From Fredinandcohnia aciditolerans (lineage in GTDB: Bacteria; Bacillota; Bacilli; Bacillales; Bacillaceae_L), in NCBI GenBank assembly GCA_003640645.1, contig QGHH01000008.1, positions 62,001 through 126,000 on the forward strand: a stretch of DNA of 64,000 nt, written 5' to 3'. Position numbers and translations under genes: made by a program. The notes under the pieces are model-generated. The model ran no database searches. It was given only the letters and a program-made list of their open reading frames with translations, and was not told the origin of the DNA. This document shows positions 1 to 8,740 of the stretch, piece after piece (the first letter of the stretch is position 1; every line of letters starts with the position of its first letter).

Positions 1-764
1 CCTGGTACATAATTATCTAGACAGTGCCTTCTGTGTATGATACTTCCTTTAAATGTATTAGCATAACAAGAAATAACAGTTGCAGTGATTCGTTGATCGA
101 GGATAGAGGTATAGGTAGCAACAAGTCCGCCTCCCGAAATTCCCATACAACCAATTCGGTTTGAGTCGATTTCTTCTAACCCCTCCATGAAATCTAAAAC
201 TTTTTGACATTCAAAAACACGAAGTCCTGCAAGTGTCTTTCCATAAAGCAATAACTGACTCGCCAGTGAATAACAAGAATTATCAGACGGATTCGCACGG
301 TCATCATTTGAATAGGTTCGTTCCCCAAAACCAATTAATTCTGGAGCCACCACGATAAATCCCCGTTTGACAAGTTCCACCGCAAAATCTTTATGTAATC
401 CGGGGTCCCCTTTTCGATCATTTCCAGATGGGTCTAGCCCCACAATATCTTTGTTTCCATATCCATGACCATGTAAGGCAAGAATCGCTGGAGCTTTTTT
501 TCCGTGAATATTATTTGGTACCAACACATACATCTGCATCCTAACATTTGGTAGAGTAGTAATCTCAGCACTAAACCTTGTATAGTGCTCATATTGCTTT
601 TTCTCGACCAGGGTGGGCTGAAGAGGTTCGTCATTTTTAAAAGTACCGATTCGTTCATGAAATTTTTCTTTTAATGCTGTTTGCCATTTTTCATCATAAG
701 TTTTCTTGTCATTTTTGACTGTGTCATGATATAATTCATCCAAAAATGGATGGGTTACCCACAT
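1..764 (-). CDS. alpha/beta hydrolase (dienelactone hydrolase / acetyl-xylan-esterase-like), 3' end outside window
   Basis: The minus-strand frame stays open from ATG 764 to the left window edge (254 codons seen). GGGGGG lies a few bases before the ATG. The visible part shows a serine-hydrolase fold: the oxyanion stretch LALHGHG (about residues 95-101), the nucleophile elbow GISGGG (208-213, Ser210) and a later RHCLDNYVP stretch typical of this esterase group. The acid and His of the triad lie beyond the window. There is no signal peptide, so it is probably cytoplasmic. It follows the GH28 gene by 33 bases in the pectin locus, so removal of acetyl or methyl groups from imported oligosaccharides is a reasonable inference. 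The substrate is unknown. Confidence 0.85.
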   Translation of the reverse strand, partial: MWVTHPFLDELYHDTVKNDKKTYDEKWQTALKEKFHERIGTFKNDEPLQPTLVEKKQYEHYTRFSAEITTLPNVRMQMYVLVPNNIHGKKAPAILALHGHGYGNKDIVGLDPSGNDRKGDPGLHKDFAVELVKRGFIVVAPELIGFGERTYSNDDRANPSDNSCYSLASQLLLYGKTLAGLRVFECQKVLDFMEGLEEIDSNRIGCMGISGGGLVATYTSILDQRITATVISCYANTFKGSIIHRRHCLDNYVP

Positions 765-797
765 GTAAATCCCCCCAATCAAATTAATCTACATGTT

Positions 798-2330
798 TTA
801 TAGATCCTGTTTTAAAAAATTGCTCTGCTCATCTATTTGTAGATAGTTTTTATTTGCCATTTGTGAAGCATATCCCTCAACATTTTTATCTTCAACTCGT
901 TTTAATATAACTGCTGGGGAGGAGTCATGCTGCTTTCTCATAGTAAAATGGTCGATGTTCACATGCTGACTATCTTCAATTTGAAGACCAGTACCTTGGC
1001 GCGTTTCTACACGAACGTGATGGATATCTAAATTTGAAATGTACTTTCCAAAGATTCCTGCACCAGCCATTATTAATTCCTCTTGAACCATGTCTGGTTC
1101 TCCACCCTCTTCATTTGGGTCCATCGTCATTTCGATAGTAGAATGAGAGATTGAAATATCATTAATTGGTCTTTCTGGAAGCCCGTAGATAAAACCAGCA
1201 GCTGCTCGGCAGTTTCTAGCAGTAATATGACTAATTTGGATATGTTCGATTGCAGGAGTCTTTTCAGTAATTGGTTGTGCCTCTGGACTATTTACAGATG
1301 GATCTTTTTCATTTACACCGTGGCGATAGAATGAATTAATCGCAATTGGACAAAATACATCTTCCATATAAATATTGTTTACAAGGATATTTTTTACATA
1401 TCCGCCACGTTCACGGTTTGTTTTAATCCGTACTCCACGATCTGTTCCTATAAACGTACAGTTAGATATCGTCACATTTTGAATTCCACCAGACATTTCA
1501 CTACCAAGGACAATTCCACCGTGCCCATGATGCATTGTACAATTGGTTACAACCACATTTTCGGTAGGCTTACCCACTCTACGTCCATCCTCATTAATGC
1601 CGGATTTTATAACAAGACAATCATCTCCTACGGCAAAATGACAATCTGAAACACGGACATTTGTACAAGAATCAATGTCAAATCCATCACCATTTGGTGT
1701 ATCAGCTGGATTTTCAAATGTCACATTATGAACGGTTACATGATTGCAATATACGAGATGTGTATTCCAAAAAGGTGAATTTTTTAAAGTGACACCTTCA
1801 ATTGTGACATGTTTACTGTTCATCAATTGTAGTAAAGGTGGACGTAGGAATTGAGAATCCCATTCGACGAGATTCGTCTCGATAGGTTCCATAAAGTTCT
1901 GATTTAGTTGAGCGATTTTTTTTGTTGTTTTTGAAGAGTATGCTTTACTATCAACACGAAGCTGTCTATTAATTCGCCACCATGCTTTTCCCTGACCGTC
2001 AAAAGAACCTTCTCCTTTTATGGCCACATTCGTAAGGTTATCTCCGTAAATTAGTGGAGAATACCCATAACATTCATAGCCAGACCAGCGTGTCTTGACA
2101 GGCTGATAACGATCAAATTCATCCGAAAAAGTAATCGTTGCTCCCGCTTCTAAATAAAGGGTAATATTACTTTTAAGTACAATTGGACCGGTCAAATAGT
2201 TGCCAGATGGTACAAAAACAGTTCCCCCTCCGTTTTCTGCACACTGATTAATTGCCTGAGCAATAATTTCCGTGTTATCTGTACGATTATCTCCAATCGC
2301 TCCTAATTGTGTGATGTCTAATAACGCCAT
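798..2330 (-). CDS. glycoside hydrolase family 28 polygalacturonase-type enzyme
   Basis: A 510-residue right-handed beta-helix protein with the GH28 active-site blocks in order: NGDGFDID (213-220), GDDC (235-238), GHGG (269-272) and RIK (301-303). The NxD and DD aspartates are the catalytic acids of the family, which hydrolyses galacturonan or rhamnogalacturonan chains. The N-terminus begins MALLDITQLGA without a signal peptide, so it should act in the cytosol on imported oligogalacturonides. The start is supported by GGAGG just upstream. It lies 23 bases after the toroid gene and 33 bases before the hydrolase, in one transcription unit downstream of the ABC permeases. Exo- or endo-action and exact substrate cannot be told from sequence. 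Confidence 0.93.
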   Translation of the reverse strand: MALLDITQLGAIGDNRTDNTEIIAQAINQCAENGGGTVFVPSGNYLTGPIVLKSNITLYLEAGATITFSDEFDRYQPVKTRWSGYECYGYSPLIYGDNLTNVAIKGEGSFDGQGKAWWRINRQLRVDSKAYSSKTTKKIAQLNQNFMEPIETNLVEWDSQFLRPPLLQLMNSKHVTIEGVTLKNSPFWNTHLVYCNHVTVHNVTFENPADTPNGDGFDIDSCTNVRVSDCHFAVGDDCLVIKSGINEDGRRVGKPTENVVVTNCTMHHGHGGIVLGSEMSGGIQNVTISNCTFIGTDRGVRIKTNRERGGYVKNILVNNIYMEDVFCPIAINSFYRHGVNEKDPSVNSPEAQPITEKTPAIEHIQISHITARNCRAAAGFIYGLPERPINDISISHSTIEMTMDPNEEGGEPDMVQEELIMAGAGIFGKYISNLDIHHVRVETRQGTGLQIEDSQHVNIDHFTMRKQHDSSPAVILKRVEDKNVEGYASQMANKNYLQIDEQSNFLKQDL

Positions 2331-2353
2331 TCTATTACCTCCAACAATTATTG

Positions 2354-3466
2354 CTATACTTGTAATCTATTTATTAATAGGTTAAAAAAATTCTCAGAAC
2401 CCTTAATTGGTTCTGCCGTTATCCCTACTAACTTGTGTAATTGCAAACGAATGAGTGTAGCTTGGGTACTAGCGTTCATATCCCCTTCGTATAATCCTTT
2501 ACCAAGATGTACCGCCACAGGCATATCTGGATAATACTCATCAGATTTTACTTGGGCAATATTTGGTGCAGTTGGTGAATTCTTAATTTCCCTTGAAAAC
2601 CCGCCATCCAGACGTTTAAGCTTTTCCATATTATCCACTGTGATTCGAATGATTTCCTCAAGTTCATGAATGGGTATATCAAGATTAATATAGGATAATA
2701 GATCAATAGGATTTCGAATGTAGCACATATCCTTTGCTAACTCTGTCCGTAAACAACGAAGAATACTTTGATACATCTTTTCAACTCTCGGCATAGGTAA
2801 ACCAAACTTATGATAGAAGGTGTGCAGTTTAAATGTCCCTGAGATGCGGACATACATGCTACCTTCTCCCCATAGCCCTGTCTCGGGATCTTGTATGCTT
2901 TCTAAGTAATTTGCAGCGACTTTAATGATTTTTTCCTGCCTGTCTTTATCCATTTGCCCGATATACATGCAAGATGATGCTAATAAATCGCAGCCACGCC
3001 AACTATTCACTAAACTAATACTTTTCCATTTGTTTAGATATGCATCTTCGGAATACACATAGTTTGGTGCTTTATTGAGGTCTACTGGTGACGGATATAG
3101 TGGCTTACCGCCCAATCGATGTAGAGAATTTAATGAATAATTGATGGCTCTGCTTACCATTACTTCATCATTCTTCATATTAGGATCTTCATCCAAAAAA
3201 TAACCTGTTTCTGAGTCTTGTTTATCTTGGAAAAAAGAAACAAATTTTGCCCGTACTTCTACGGGCATTTTAGTAAATAATTCATTTCTTGATAAGATGT
3301 TTAATGCTTGGGCAGTTGATTCGATATCAGGCGTAAATGAGCTATCAGAAACAGAACTTTTTGCATAATAAAAACCGCCTGTGACCGGATCGTATTGTCC
3401 TGCCAGCCATTCAAAAAATCCGTTGAATAAAGAATCTAATTTGTTAAAGGAATTGGTATAATACAT
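2354..3466 (-). CDS. predicted alpha/alpha-toroid protein of the pectin locus, function unknown
   Basis: A 370-residue soluble protein without signal peptide. Repeats of the form QDPETGLWGE (about residue 190) and YDPVTGGFYY (25-34) alternate with amphipathic helices, the pattern of (alpha/alpha)6 toroids seen in terpene-cyclase-like and some carbohydrate-active proteins. I do not recognise it as GH105 (YteR/YesR), although the length and position would suit an unsaturated-uronyl hydrolase. It lies between the ABC permease lplC-like gene and the GH28 gene with short gaps, so a role in processing imported pectin fragments is inferred only from position. The enzymatic activity is not established. 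Confidence 0.8.
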   Translation of the reverse strand: MYYTNSFNKLDSLFNGFFEWLAGQYDPVTGGFYYAKSSVSDSSFTPDIESTAQALNILSRNELFTKMPVEVRAKFVSFFQDKQDSETGYFLDEDPNMKNDEVMVSRAINYSLNSLHRLGGKPLYPSPVDLNKAPNYVYSEDAYLNKWKSISLVNSWRGCDLLASSCMYIGQMDKDRQEKIIKVAANYLESIQDPETGLWGEGSMYVRISGTFKLHTFYHKFGLPMPRVEKMYQSILRCLRTELAKDMCYIRNPIDLLSYINLDIPIHELEEIIRITVDNMEKLKRLDGGFSREIKNSPTAPNIAQVKSDEYYPDMPVAVHLGKGLYEGDMNASTQATLIRLQLHKLVGITAEPIKGSENFFNLLINRLQV

Positions 3467-3504
3467 CTCTGTAGCTCACCTTCTATATTTAGTTTTTTTT
3501 AATA

Positions 3505-4380
3505 CTACTCCTTCATTGAGCCAAGCATAGCTCCCTTTGTGAAGTATTTTTGTAGGAATGGGTAAACCATTAATACAGGTATTGTAGCGACAACAATTAC
3601 TGCCATTTTGATTGTAATGTCTGGTGGTGGAATATTTGTAAATTCTGAGCTATCGTAGCTTAGTCCACTTGCAAGAACAACAATTTGTCTTAGTAAAACT
3701 TGAATTGGCCATTTTGCTGCATCATTAATATATAGGATTGCATGCATGTATGTGTTCCAGTATGCAACAGCATAAAATAAGGAAACGGTTGCAAGAGCTG
3801 GCTTTGAAATTGGCATAACGATTCTAAATAGTACTCCAAAATCGTTACAACCATCTATTTTAGCTGATTCTATTAACCCTTCCGGTAATCCCATGATGAA
3901 GCTTCGTAAAATAATCATGTTAAATACGTTGATTGTAACTGGTACAATTAATGCTGCATAACTATCAAGTAAACCTGTTTCTTTTACAATTAAGAATGTT
4001 GGTATCATTCCACCACTAAATAACATTGTGAATACGAATAGGAACAAGATTTGTCTTCTACCGACTAGATCTTTACGTGATAATCCGTACGCTGTTAATA
4101 ATGAAATGAACATACTCCATAGTGTTCCGATAAGAGTAACGCCTATTGAAACGAACAATGCCTTAAATATTGTATTAGTTGAGAAAATATACTTATAAGC
4201 ATCTAAACTAAAAACAGTTGGAAATAAGACAAAACGTTTATCTGCTAACTCTGCACTTGTTGTAAAGGACGCTGCAATTACATGTATAAAGGGCAGCACC
4301 ATTGTTAGTGCAATTACAACAAGTAGTAAATAATTTCCCCATCGAAAGATACGACTTCCGAACTGTTTTTCTCCAACCAT
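3505..4380 (-). CDS. sugar ABC transporter permease, LplC/YtcP-type (CUT1)
   Basis: A 291-residue membrane protein with about six hydrophobic segments. The EAA coupling loop reads EGLIESAKIDGC at about 167-178 and would contact the ATPase. The N-terminal half matches the LplC/YtcP group of carbohydrate permeases that work with MsmX. It starts 18 bases downstream of the partner permease gene stop, so the two are co-transcribed. The probable cargo is an oligosaccharide from pectin, judged from the adjacent GH28 gene. No ATPase gene is in this operon; MsmX encoded at 52441-53538 is the likely energy subunit. Confidence 0.92.
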   Translation of the reverse strand: MVGEKQFGSRIFRWGNYLLLVVIALTMVLPFIHVIAASFTTSAELADKRFVLFPTVFSLDAYKYIFSTNTIFKALFVSIGVTLIGTLWSMFISLLTAYGLSRKDLVGRRQILFLFVFTMLFSGGMIPTFLIVKETGLLDSYAALIVPVTINVFNMIILRSFIMGLPEGLIESAKIDGCNDFGVLFRIVMPISKPALATVSLFYAVAYWNTYMHAILYINDAAKWPIQVLLRQIVVLASGLSYDSSEFTNIPPPDITIKMAVIVVATIPVLMVYPFLQKYFTKGAMLGSMKE

Positions 4381-4398
4381 GTTCTCACTCCTTTTGTC

Positions 4399-5406
4399 TT
4401 AATAGATACCTTCTTCTCCGAATTTCTTAGCCATTCTGTTTGCAAAGACAACTAGAATCAATCCAACTAGTCCTTTAAATAGCCCAACTGCTGTACTATA
4501 GCTGTACTGACCTTGTAATAATCCAGTTGTATATACATACGTATCAAAAATTTCTGCAACATTACGGTTTGATGCATTTAATAATAGGTAGACATGTTCA
4601 AAACCAAGCTCTAGAACGTCACCGATTTTTAGGATGAGAAGAACAATAATAACTGGGCGAATAGCTGGTAAAGTAATATGCCAAATTTGGCGTAGTTTAC
4701 TTGCCCCATCCATTTTTGCTGCTTCATATAAACCTGGATCTACCCCAGAGATTGCAGCTAAGTAAATAATGGTTCCCCAACCAGCACTTTGCCACACTAC
4801 TTGTGTGATATAAATCGGTCTGAACCAATCAGAATTCATTAAGAAGTTAACCTTATTCAAACCTAAACTTACTAATAATTCGTTTATTAGTCCGCCATCC
4901 ATTGTTAGGAGCACAAAGCTTATCGAAACAATAATTACCCAACTCATAAAGTGCGGAATATAGATCAGTGACTGTATGGTTCTTTTAAAGAAAAGATTCT
5001 TCACTTCATTTAGCATTAATGCTAAAACTATCGGAATTGGAAACGCTATAAAAATATGCAATCCAAACAGTACAAGTGTATTTCTAAAAATCATCCAGAA
5101 GTCTGAATCAGTAAAGAGACGTATAAAGTGTTCAAATCCTACCCATTCACTTCCAAGGATCCCTTGATATGGTTTGTAATTTTGAAATGAAATCACGAGA
5201 CCGAGCATTGGGACATATTTGTAAATAAGTAGGTACAATAATCCGGGAAGGATCATTAAGTATAATAGTTTATTCTTAAATATCCGCCTTTTTAATTCGG
5301 CCTTAAAGCTTCTTTGCAAATCGCTACCAGAAACTTGCTTTGTTTTGTTTAATGCTAGTTCCGTTTGGCTATTCTGTTCGACAACTGTTTCTGACTTCAC
5401 CCTCAT
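4399..5406 (-). CDS. sugar ABC transporter permease, LplB/YteP-type (CUT1)
   Basis: A 335-residue integral membrane protein with a 45-residue polar N-terminal extension followed by about six membrane segments. The EAA loop EAAKMDGASKLRQIWHITLP lies at 228-247. Membership of the LplB/YteP group fits the adjacent LplC-type partner and the LplA/YtcQ-type binding proteins upstream. The ATG at 5406 follows AAAGGAAG. Together with the next gene it forms the heterodimeric channel of an oligosaccharide importer. The MFS gene lies between this gene and the binding-protein genes, which is an unusual arrangement. Confidence 0.92.
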   Translation of the reverse strand: MRVKSETVVEQNSQTELALNKTKQVSGSDLQRSFKAELKRRIFKNKLLYLMILPGLLYLLIYKYVPMLGLVISFQNYKPYQGILGSEWVGFEHFIRLFTDSDFWMIFRNTLVLFGLHIFIAFPIPIVLALMLNEVKNLFFKRTIQSLIYIPHFMSWVIIVSISFVLLTMDGGLINELLVSLGLNKVNFLMNSDWFRPIYITQVVWQSAGWGTIIYLAAISGVDPGLYEAAKMDGASKLRQIWHITLPAIRPVIIVLLILKIGDVLELGFEHVYLLLNASNRNVAEIFDTYVYTTGLLQGQYSYSTAVGLFKGLVGLILVVFANRMAKKFGEEGIY

Positions 5407-5559
5407 CTTCCTTTCATCTTAAAATCGTAATCTTGAATGCATTTGCCTTTAAAGGCTTGTCATGCAAATACATCATACATTAGGAGATTTCATTGTTACC
5501 GTATTTGAAACAAACCTTATACCTGTATTTTCTAAATCTTTCTTCATATCGTAAATAAT

Positions 5560-5605
5560 CAAAGTTTCATATACTCAGTAGATAATGAGAGTATATGAGA
5601 CTTTG
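5560..5605 (-). terminator. stem-loop after the MFS gene, possible terminator or processing site
   Basis: Arms 5560-5576 and 5589-5605 pair over 17 bases with one G/T irregularity around a 12-base loop, starting six bases after the MFS stop codon. The run after the stem on the minus strand is only moderately T-rich, so it may be a leaky terminator or an mRNA 3'-end stabiliser before the lplB-like gene. Confidence 0.5.
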
Positions 5606-5610
5606 AAGAC

Positions 5611-6855
5611 TTATCTTAGATTATGATTATACTGACTACTTCTCTTTTTCGTTAGAAATGATTGTTTATTTGTAGCTAAATATGGGATAAACCATTGGAA
5701 TACCGCTAGTGAAAACAGAACGATTGGTATACTATCTGCTTCAATGCCATTAACAAAAATTAAGAAAATGATTATCCCAAAACCTCTACCTAAATTGATT
5801 ATTGTCTCCCTCAATACAACTGCTTCTGTCCTAAAATTTGACTTTAAAGGGAGATGTCCAATCATATTATAGTAAAAAGCTTCGTATGCATTTCCTTGCA
5901 ATGGCTTGAATATGGAATAAATAGACATGAACAAAATCACCGTTGAAGCCGATAAATCTGCTAGTAAAAATATAGCTGAAAGTGTGAAGCCCACTGCAGA
6001 AATAAGTAAATACTTTACCGTACCTTCAGCTTGAGCAAACCTAGAAATGAAATAACTCGCTATTATTGATAACGATAGGAAAACAATGTTTAAGTTAGCT
6101 ACTGTTTGTTCCTGAAGGAAGATCTCATATAATAATATCGATGGAATAAATGATAATATCCCATGTGGAAAACCTAATATAAACCAGCCAAATAATGATC
6201 TCTTAAACCCTGGTTCCCTTTTAATTATTATTGGTAGGTATTTCATATAATAGGATGTATGATGATTTTCTTCTTTTTTCATTTTTAAGCTTCCCAATGC
6301 AGCAATTGCAAACATTACAAATGCCGCTCCAAAGACAATCATATAACCTTGGAATCCCGAATATAGGCCAATGATAAATCCTGCGATTGCCGGTCCTGAA
6401 AGATTCGTTCCATTCATAACAATGGTATTTATTCCTAATACCCTGAGGCGATTTTCATCCGTTGAAACCTCATGTACAATCGTAAAATATCCCAGCCAAT
6501 ATAAAGCCTGCGAAATGCCTTTCATGATTGCAAATAGGATATAAAACGTCACGATTTCTTCTTGGGCTAGTAATATAAAAAGATAAAAGAATGCAGTTAT
6601 AAAGATACCTAATCGATACGCGAGTAGTTTTCCCTTCCTTTTAGCAAACTTACCAATTGAGAATGTTGTCATTGCCTGGGCAAGAATTGCTACTAAATTG
6701 AAGATTGCATTGATTAATAAACTATTGGTTAATCTCCATAAATAAATATTGAGAAAGATTAAAGACATCGAATTTCCGAATTGGTATATGGCATGATTCA
6801 CAAGGGAAATTACCGCTTGTTGATTTAATCTCCTCGCCTTTTCAATGCGTAACAT
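5611..6855 (-). CDS. MFS transporter
   Basis: A 414-residue polytopic protein with about 12 hydrophobic helices and basic cytoplasmic loops such as GKFAKRKGK between helices 2 and 3, typical of the major facilitator superfamily. A GTG nine bases further up (6864) keeps the frame open, but AGGGAAG sits nine bases before the ATG at 6855, which I therefore chose. It lies between the binding-protein gene and the ABC permease genes of the pectin locus, with a terminator on the upstream side and a stem-loop on the downstream side. It may import monosaccharides or export something; the cargo is unknown. Confidence 0.88.
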   Translation of the reverse strand: MLRIEKARRLNQQAVISLVNHAIYQFGNSMSLIFLNIYLWRLTNSLLINAIFNLVAILAQAMTTFSIGKFAKRKGKLLAYRLGIFITAFFYLFILLAQEEIVTFYILFAIMKGISQALYWLGYFTIVHEVSTDENRLRVLGINTIVMNGTNLSGPAIAGFIIGLYSGFQGYMIVFGAAFVMFAIAALGSLKMKKEENHHTSYYMKYLPIIIKREPGFKRSLFGWFILGFPHGILSFIPSILLYEIFLQEQTVANLNIVFLSLSIIASYFISRFAQAEGTVKYLLISAVGFTLSAIFLLADLSASTVILFMSIYSIFKPLQGNAYEAFYYNMIGHLPLKSNFRTEAVVLRETIINLGRGFGIIIFLIFVNGIEADSIPIVLFSLAVFQWFIPYLATNKQSFLTKKRSSQYNHNLR

Positions 6856-6938
6856 ATGGTACACTTCCCTAAACTACAGATTAATAGAATAATAGGTATT
6901 ACCATTACCCATTTATTCATTTTGATGTTGTAATAAAA

Positions 6939-6965
6939 TAAAAGGCTGTATGGACAGCCTTTTAT
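6939..6965 (-). terminator. intrinsic terminator after the first lplA-like gene
   Basis: AAAAGGCTGT (6940-6949) pairs perfectly with ACAGCCTTTT (6954-6963) around a four-base loop, followed on the minus strand by a T-rich run. It would lower expression of the MFS and permease genes relative to the binding protein, a common design in ABC operons. Confidence 0.85.
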
Positions 6966-6987
6966 GCTAGTAGTAAGAGTTAAAGTA

Positions 6988-8511
6988 TTATTTAGACTTC
7001 TTATAAGACTCGTTAAATTCTTTAATTACATCGTTCCCGCCAGACTTCTTCCAATCTTCAATTGCTTTCTCAAAGCCCGCTTTATCAAGATCTCCTAAGA
7101 TATACTGATAAGTTGCATCTGTCATTTTTTGAGCAAGGAGTTCTCCTTTTTCCGCAAAAGTAGCAGAGTCAAGTGCATTTGTTGGATTATGAATTAAGTA
7201 ATTTTCATTATCAATGATTAACTCTTCCGCTTTTTCTTTAGCAGGTAATGTAAATACCCCTTCATATCTTCCGTTTGTACTAGGCTCACCAATTTCAATT
7301 GCTTGGTAAGGTTTTACTTCACGGTTTGTTAAATCTTGGTCCTCAGATGCTAAAGCTCTACCATCTTGTACTTCATAATGTTCACCTTCAACACCCCAGA
7401 AAATTAAGTTAGCAATTTCAGGAGTAGCTAGTTTATCGAAGAAACCAAGAATTCCTTTTAATTCTTCTTCTGATTCAACAGCAGATTTAGGGAATAATAC
7501 TACGTTACCGTAACCAGGGATTGCCCATACACCAAATTCTCCATTTGGACCCTTAATGTTATTATGAACATCGTACTCAATGTCGGGATTTAGCGCTACT
7601 GCATCCTTGTGAAGGCTTACAACGTCAGCCATTGAACCAATATACATTCCTGCAGTACCGTTTTTGAAGAATGCTTGTTGATCTTCTTTACTTGTTACTG
7701 GGAAGTCTTGATTAATATATCCATTGTCACGAAGGTCTTTAAAGAAATCCATTGTTTGCATATACTCGTCAAACATAAATTCAGGAAGAAGTTCTCCATC
7801 CTTTTCTCCCCACTCATTCGGAGTTCCAAACCAAGAAGAAACAGTTTTAAATGCTCCATATACTAAATCACTACGGTCAGTTAAACCAAATGTATCATCC
7901 TTACCATTGCCATCTGGATCTTTTTCAGTAAATGCTTTAGCCATTTCATAAATATCCTCAGTTGTTTCAGGAGTTCCTAGACCTAACTTCTTAGCCCAGT
8001 CGCTTCTATAAATTAAACCTTGGCGAGATAATGGTCTTCCTTGATAGATTGAATAAATCTTTCCATCTACAGCTGTATTAGCTAAGATTTGTTCATTTAA
8101 TTTACTTAAATTTGGAAACTCGTCTAAGTATGGACCGATTTCCCAGAACTGACCATCACGGATTGCTTCCTTAAATTGAATAAAAGTTGTTTGGTTTTTC
8201 AAGAATACAGCTTCTGGTAACGTTTCTGTTGCAAACGCTGTGTTCAGTTTTTCCTCATAACTTGTATCAGGAGTCCACTGAATAGTAAGATCCACACCCG
8301 TTTTTTCCTCTAACAACTTCTCAATTTTGTCGGATGGAACTTCTGGTGTGTGAAGGTTAGCCATAAGTGTAAAGCTAACTTTCTCATTGGATTCTTTTGG
8401 CTTATCAGAACCCTTGTCTCCTGAAGCGCTTTCATTTGAACAAGCAGCTAATCCGCCAACCCCTAACATTAACGCAAGGGATAGGCCTAAAAACTTCTTA
8501 CTTTTCTTCAA
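6988..8511 (-). CDS. extracellular solute-binding lipoprotein, LplA/YtcQ-type (copy 1)
   Basis: A 507-residue ABC-importer binding protein. The N-terminus is a lipoprotein signal with lipobox LAAC, Cys24 being the lipidation site, so it is anchored outside the membrane. The length matches LplA/YtcQ proteins (about 500). The start codon is TTG, supported by GGGGG eight bases upstream. It is very similar along its whole length to the next gene upstream; blocks such as PEVPSDKIEKLLEEKT and LDEFPNLSKLN recur almost unchanged, indicating a recent tandem duplication. A cre-like site lies in its promoter region. It probably delivers pectin-derived oligosaccharides to the LplB/LplC-type permeases; the ligand is inferred from neighbours. 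Confidence 0.93.
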   Translation of the reverse strand: MKKSKKFLGLSLALMLGVGGLAACSNESASGDKGSDKPKESNEKVSFTLMANLHTPEVPSDKIEKLLEEKTGVDLTIQWTPDTSYEEKLNTAFATETLPEAVFLKNQTTFIQFKEAIRDGQFWEIGPYLDEFPNLSKLNEQILANTAVDGKIYSIYQGRPLSRQGLIYRSDWAKKLGLGTPETTEDIYEMAKAFTEKDPDGNGKDDTFGLTDRSDLVYGAFKTVSSWFGTPNEWGEKDGELLPEFMFDEYMQTMDFFKDLRDNGYINQDFPVTSKEDQQAFFKNGTAGMYIGSMADVVSLHKDAVALNPDIEYDVHNNIKGPNGEFGVWAIPGYGNVVLFPKSAVESEEELKGILGFFDKLATPEIANLIFWGVEGEHYEVQDGRALASEDQDLTNREVKPYQAIEIGEPSTNGRYEGVFTLPAKEKAEELIIDNENYLIHNPTNALDSATFAEKGELLAQKMTDATYQYILGDLDKAGFEKAIEDWKKSGGNDVIKEFNESYKKSK

Positions 8512-8614
8512 AGGTAATTCCCCCTATTTATTTTTTTAGTACACCTTAAATTTATCTCCATGTCCTAATAATGTGAATAATCAAATTCTCACATATACCT
8601 ATAATATCAAGGTT

Positions 8615-8628
8615 TGTAAACACTTTCA
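8615..8628 (-). promoter_or_regulatory. cre-like site overlapping a candidate promoter of lplA-like copy 1
   Basis: TGTAAACACTTTCA matches the CcpA consensus TGWAANCGNTNWCA with one mismatch. On the minus strand the same bases contain TTTACA, a candidate -35 element, followed 17 bases later by TATATG. CcpA binding here would block RNA polymerase, giving glucose repression of the transport genes. This is inference from the pattern. Confidence 0.55.
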
Positions 8629-8695
8629 TTGGCGATTATTAGAAAATGATTATCACATTTACAAAATTTTAATAACCTTCACAAAATGAATATGA

Positions 8696-8730
8696 AAAAA
8701 GTGAAAGCATCATTTCAGCCCTCACTTTTG
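8696..8730 (-). terminator. intrinsic terminator after the second lplA-like gene
   Basis: On the minus strand AAAAGTGA pairs with TCACTTTT with inner GC pairs, followed by T residues, just past the stop at 8741. It separates the two binding-protein genes, so each probably has its own promoter. Confidence 0.75.
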
Positions 8731-8740
8731 TACTTTGAAA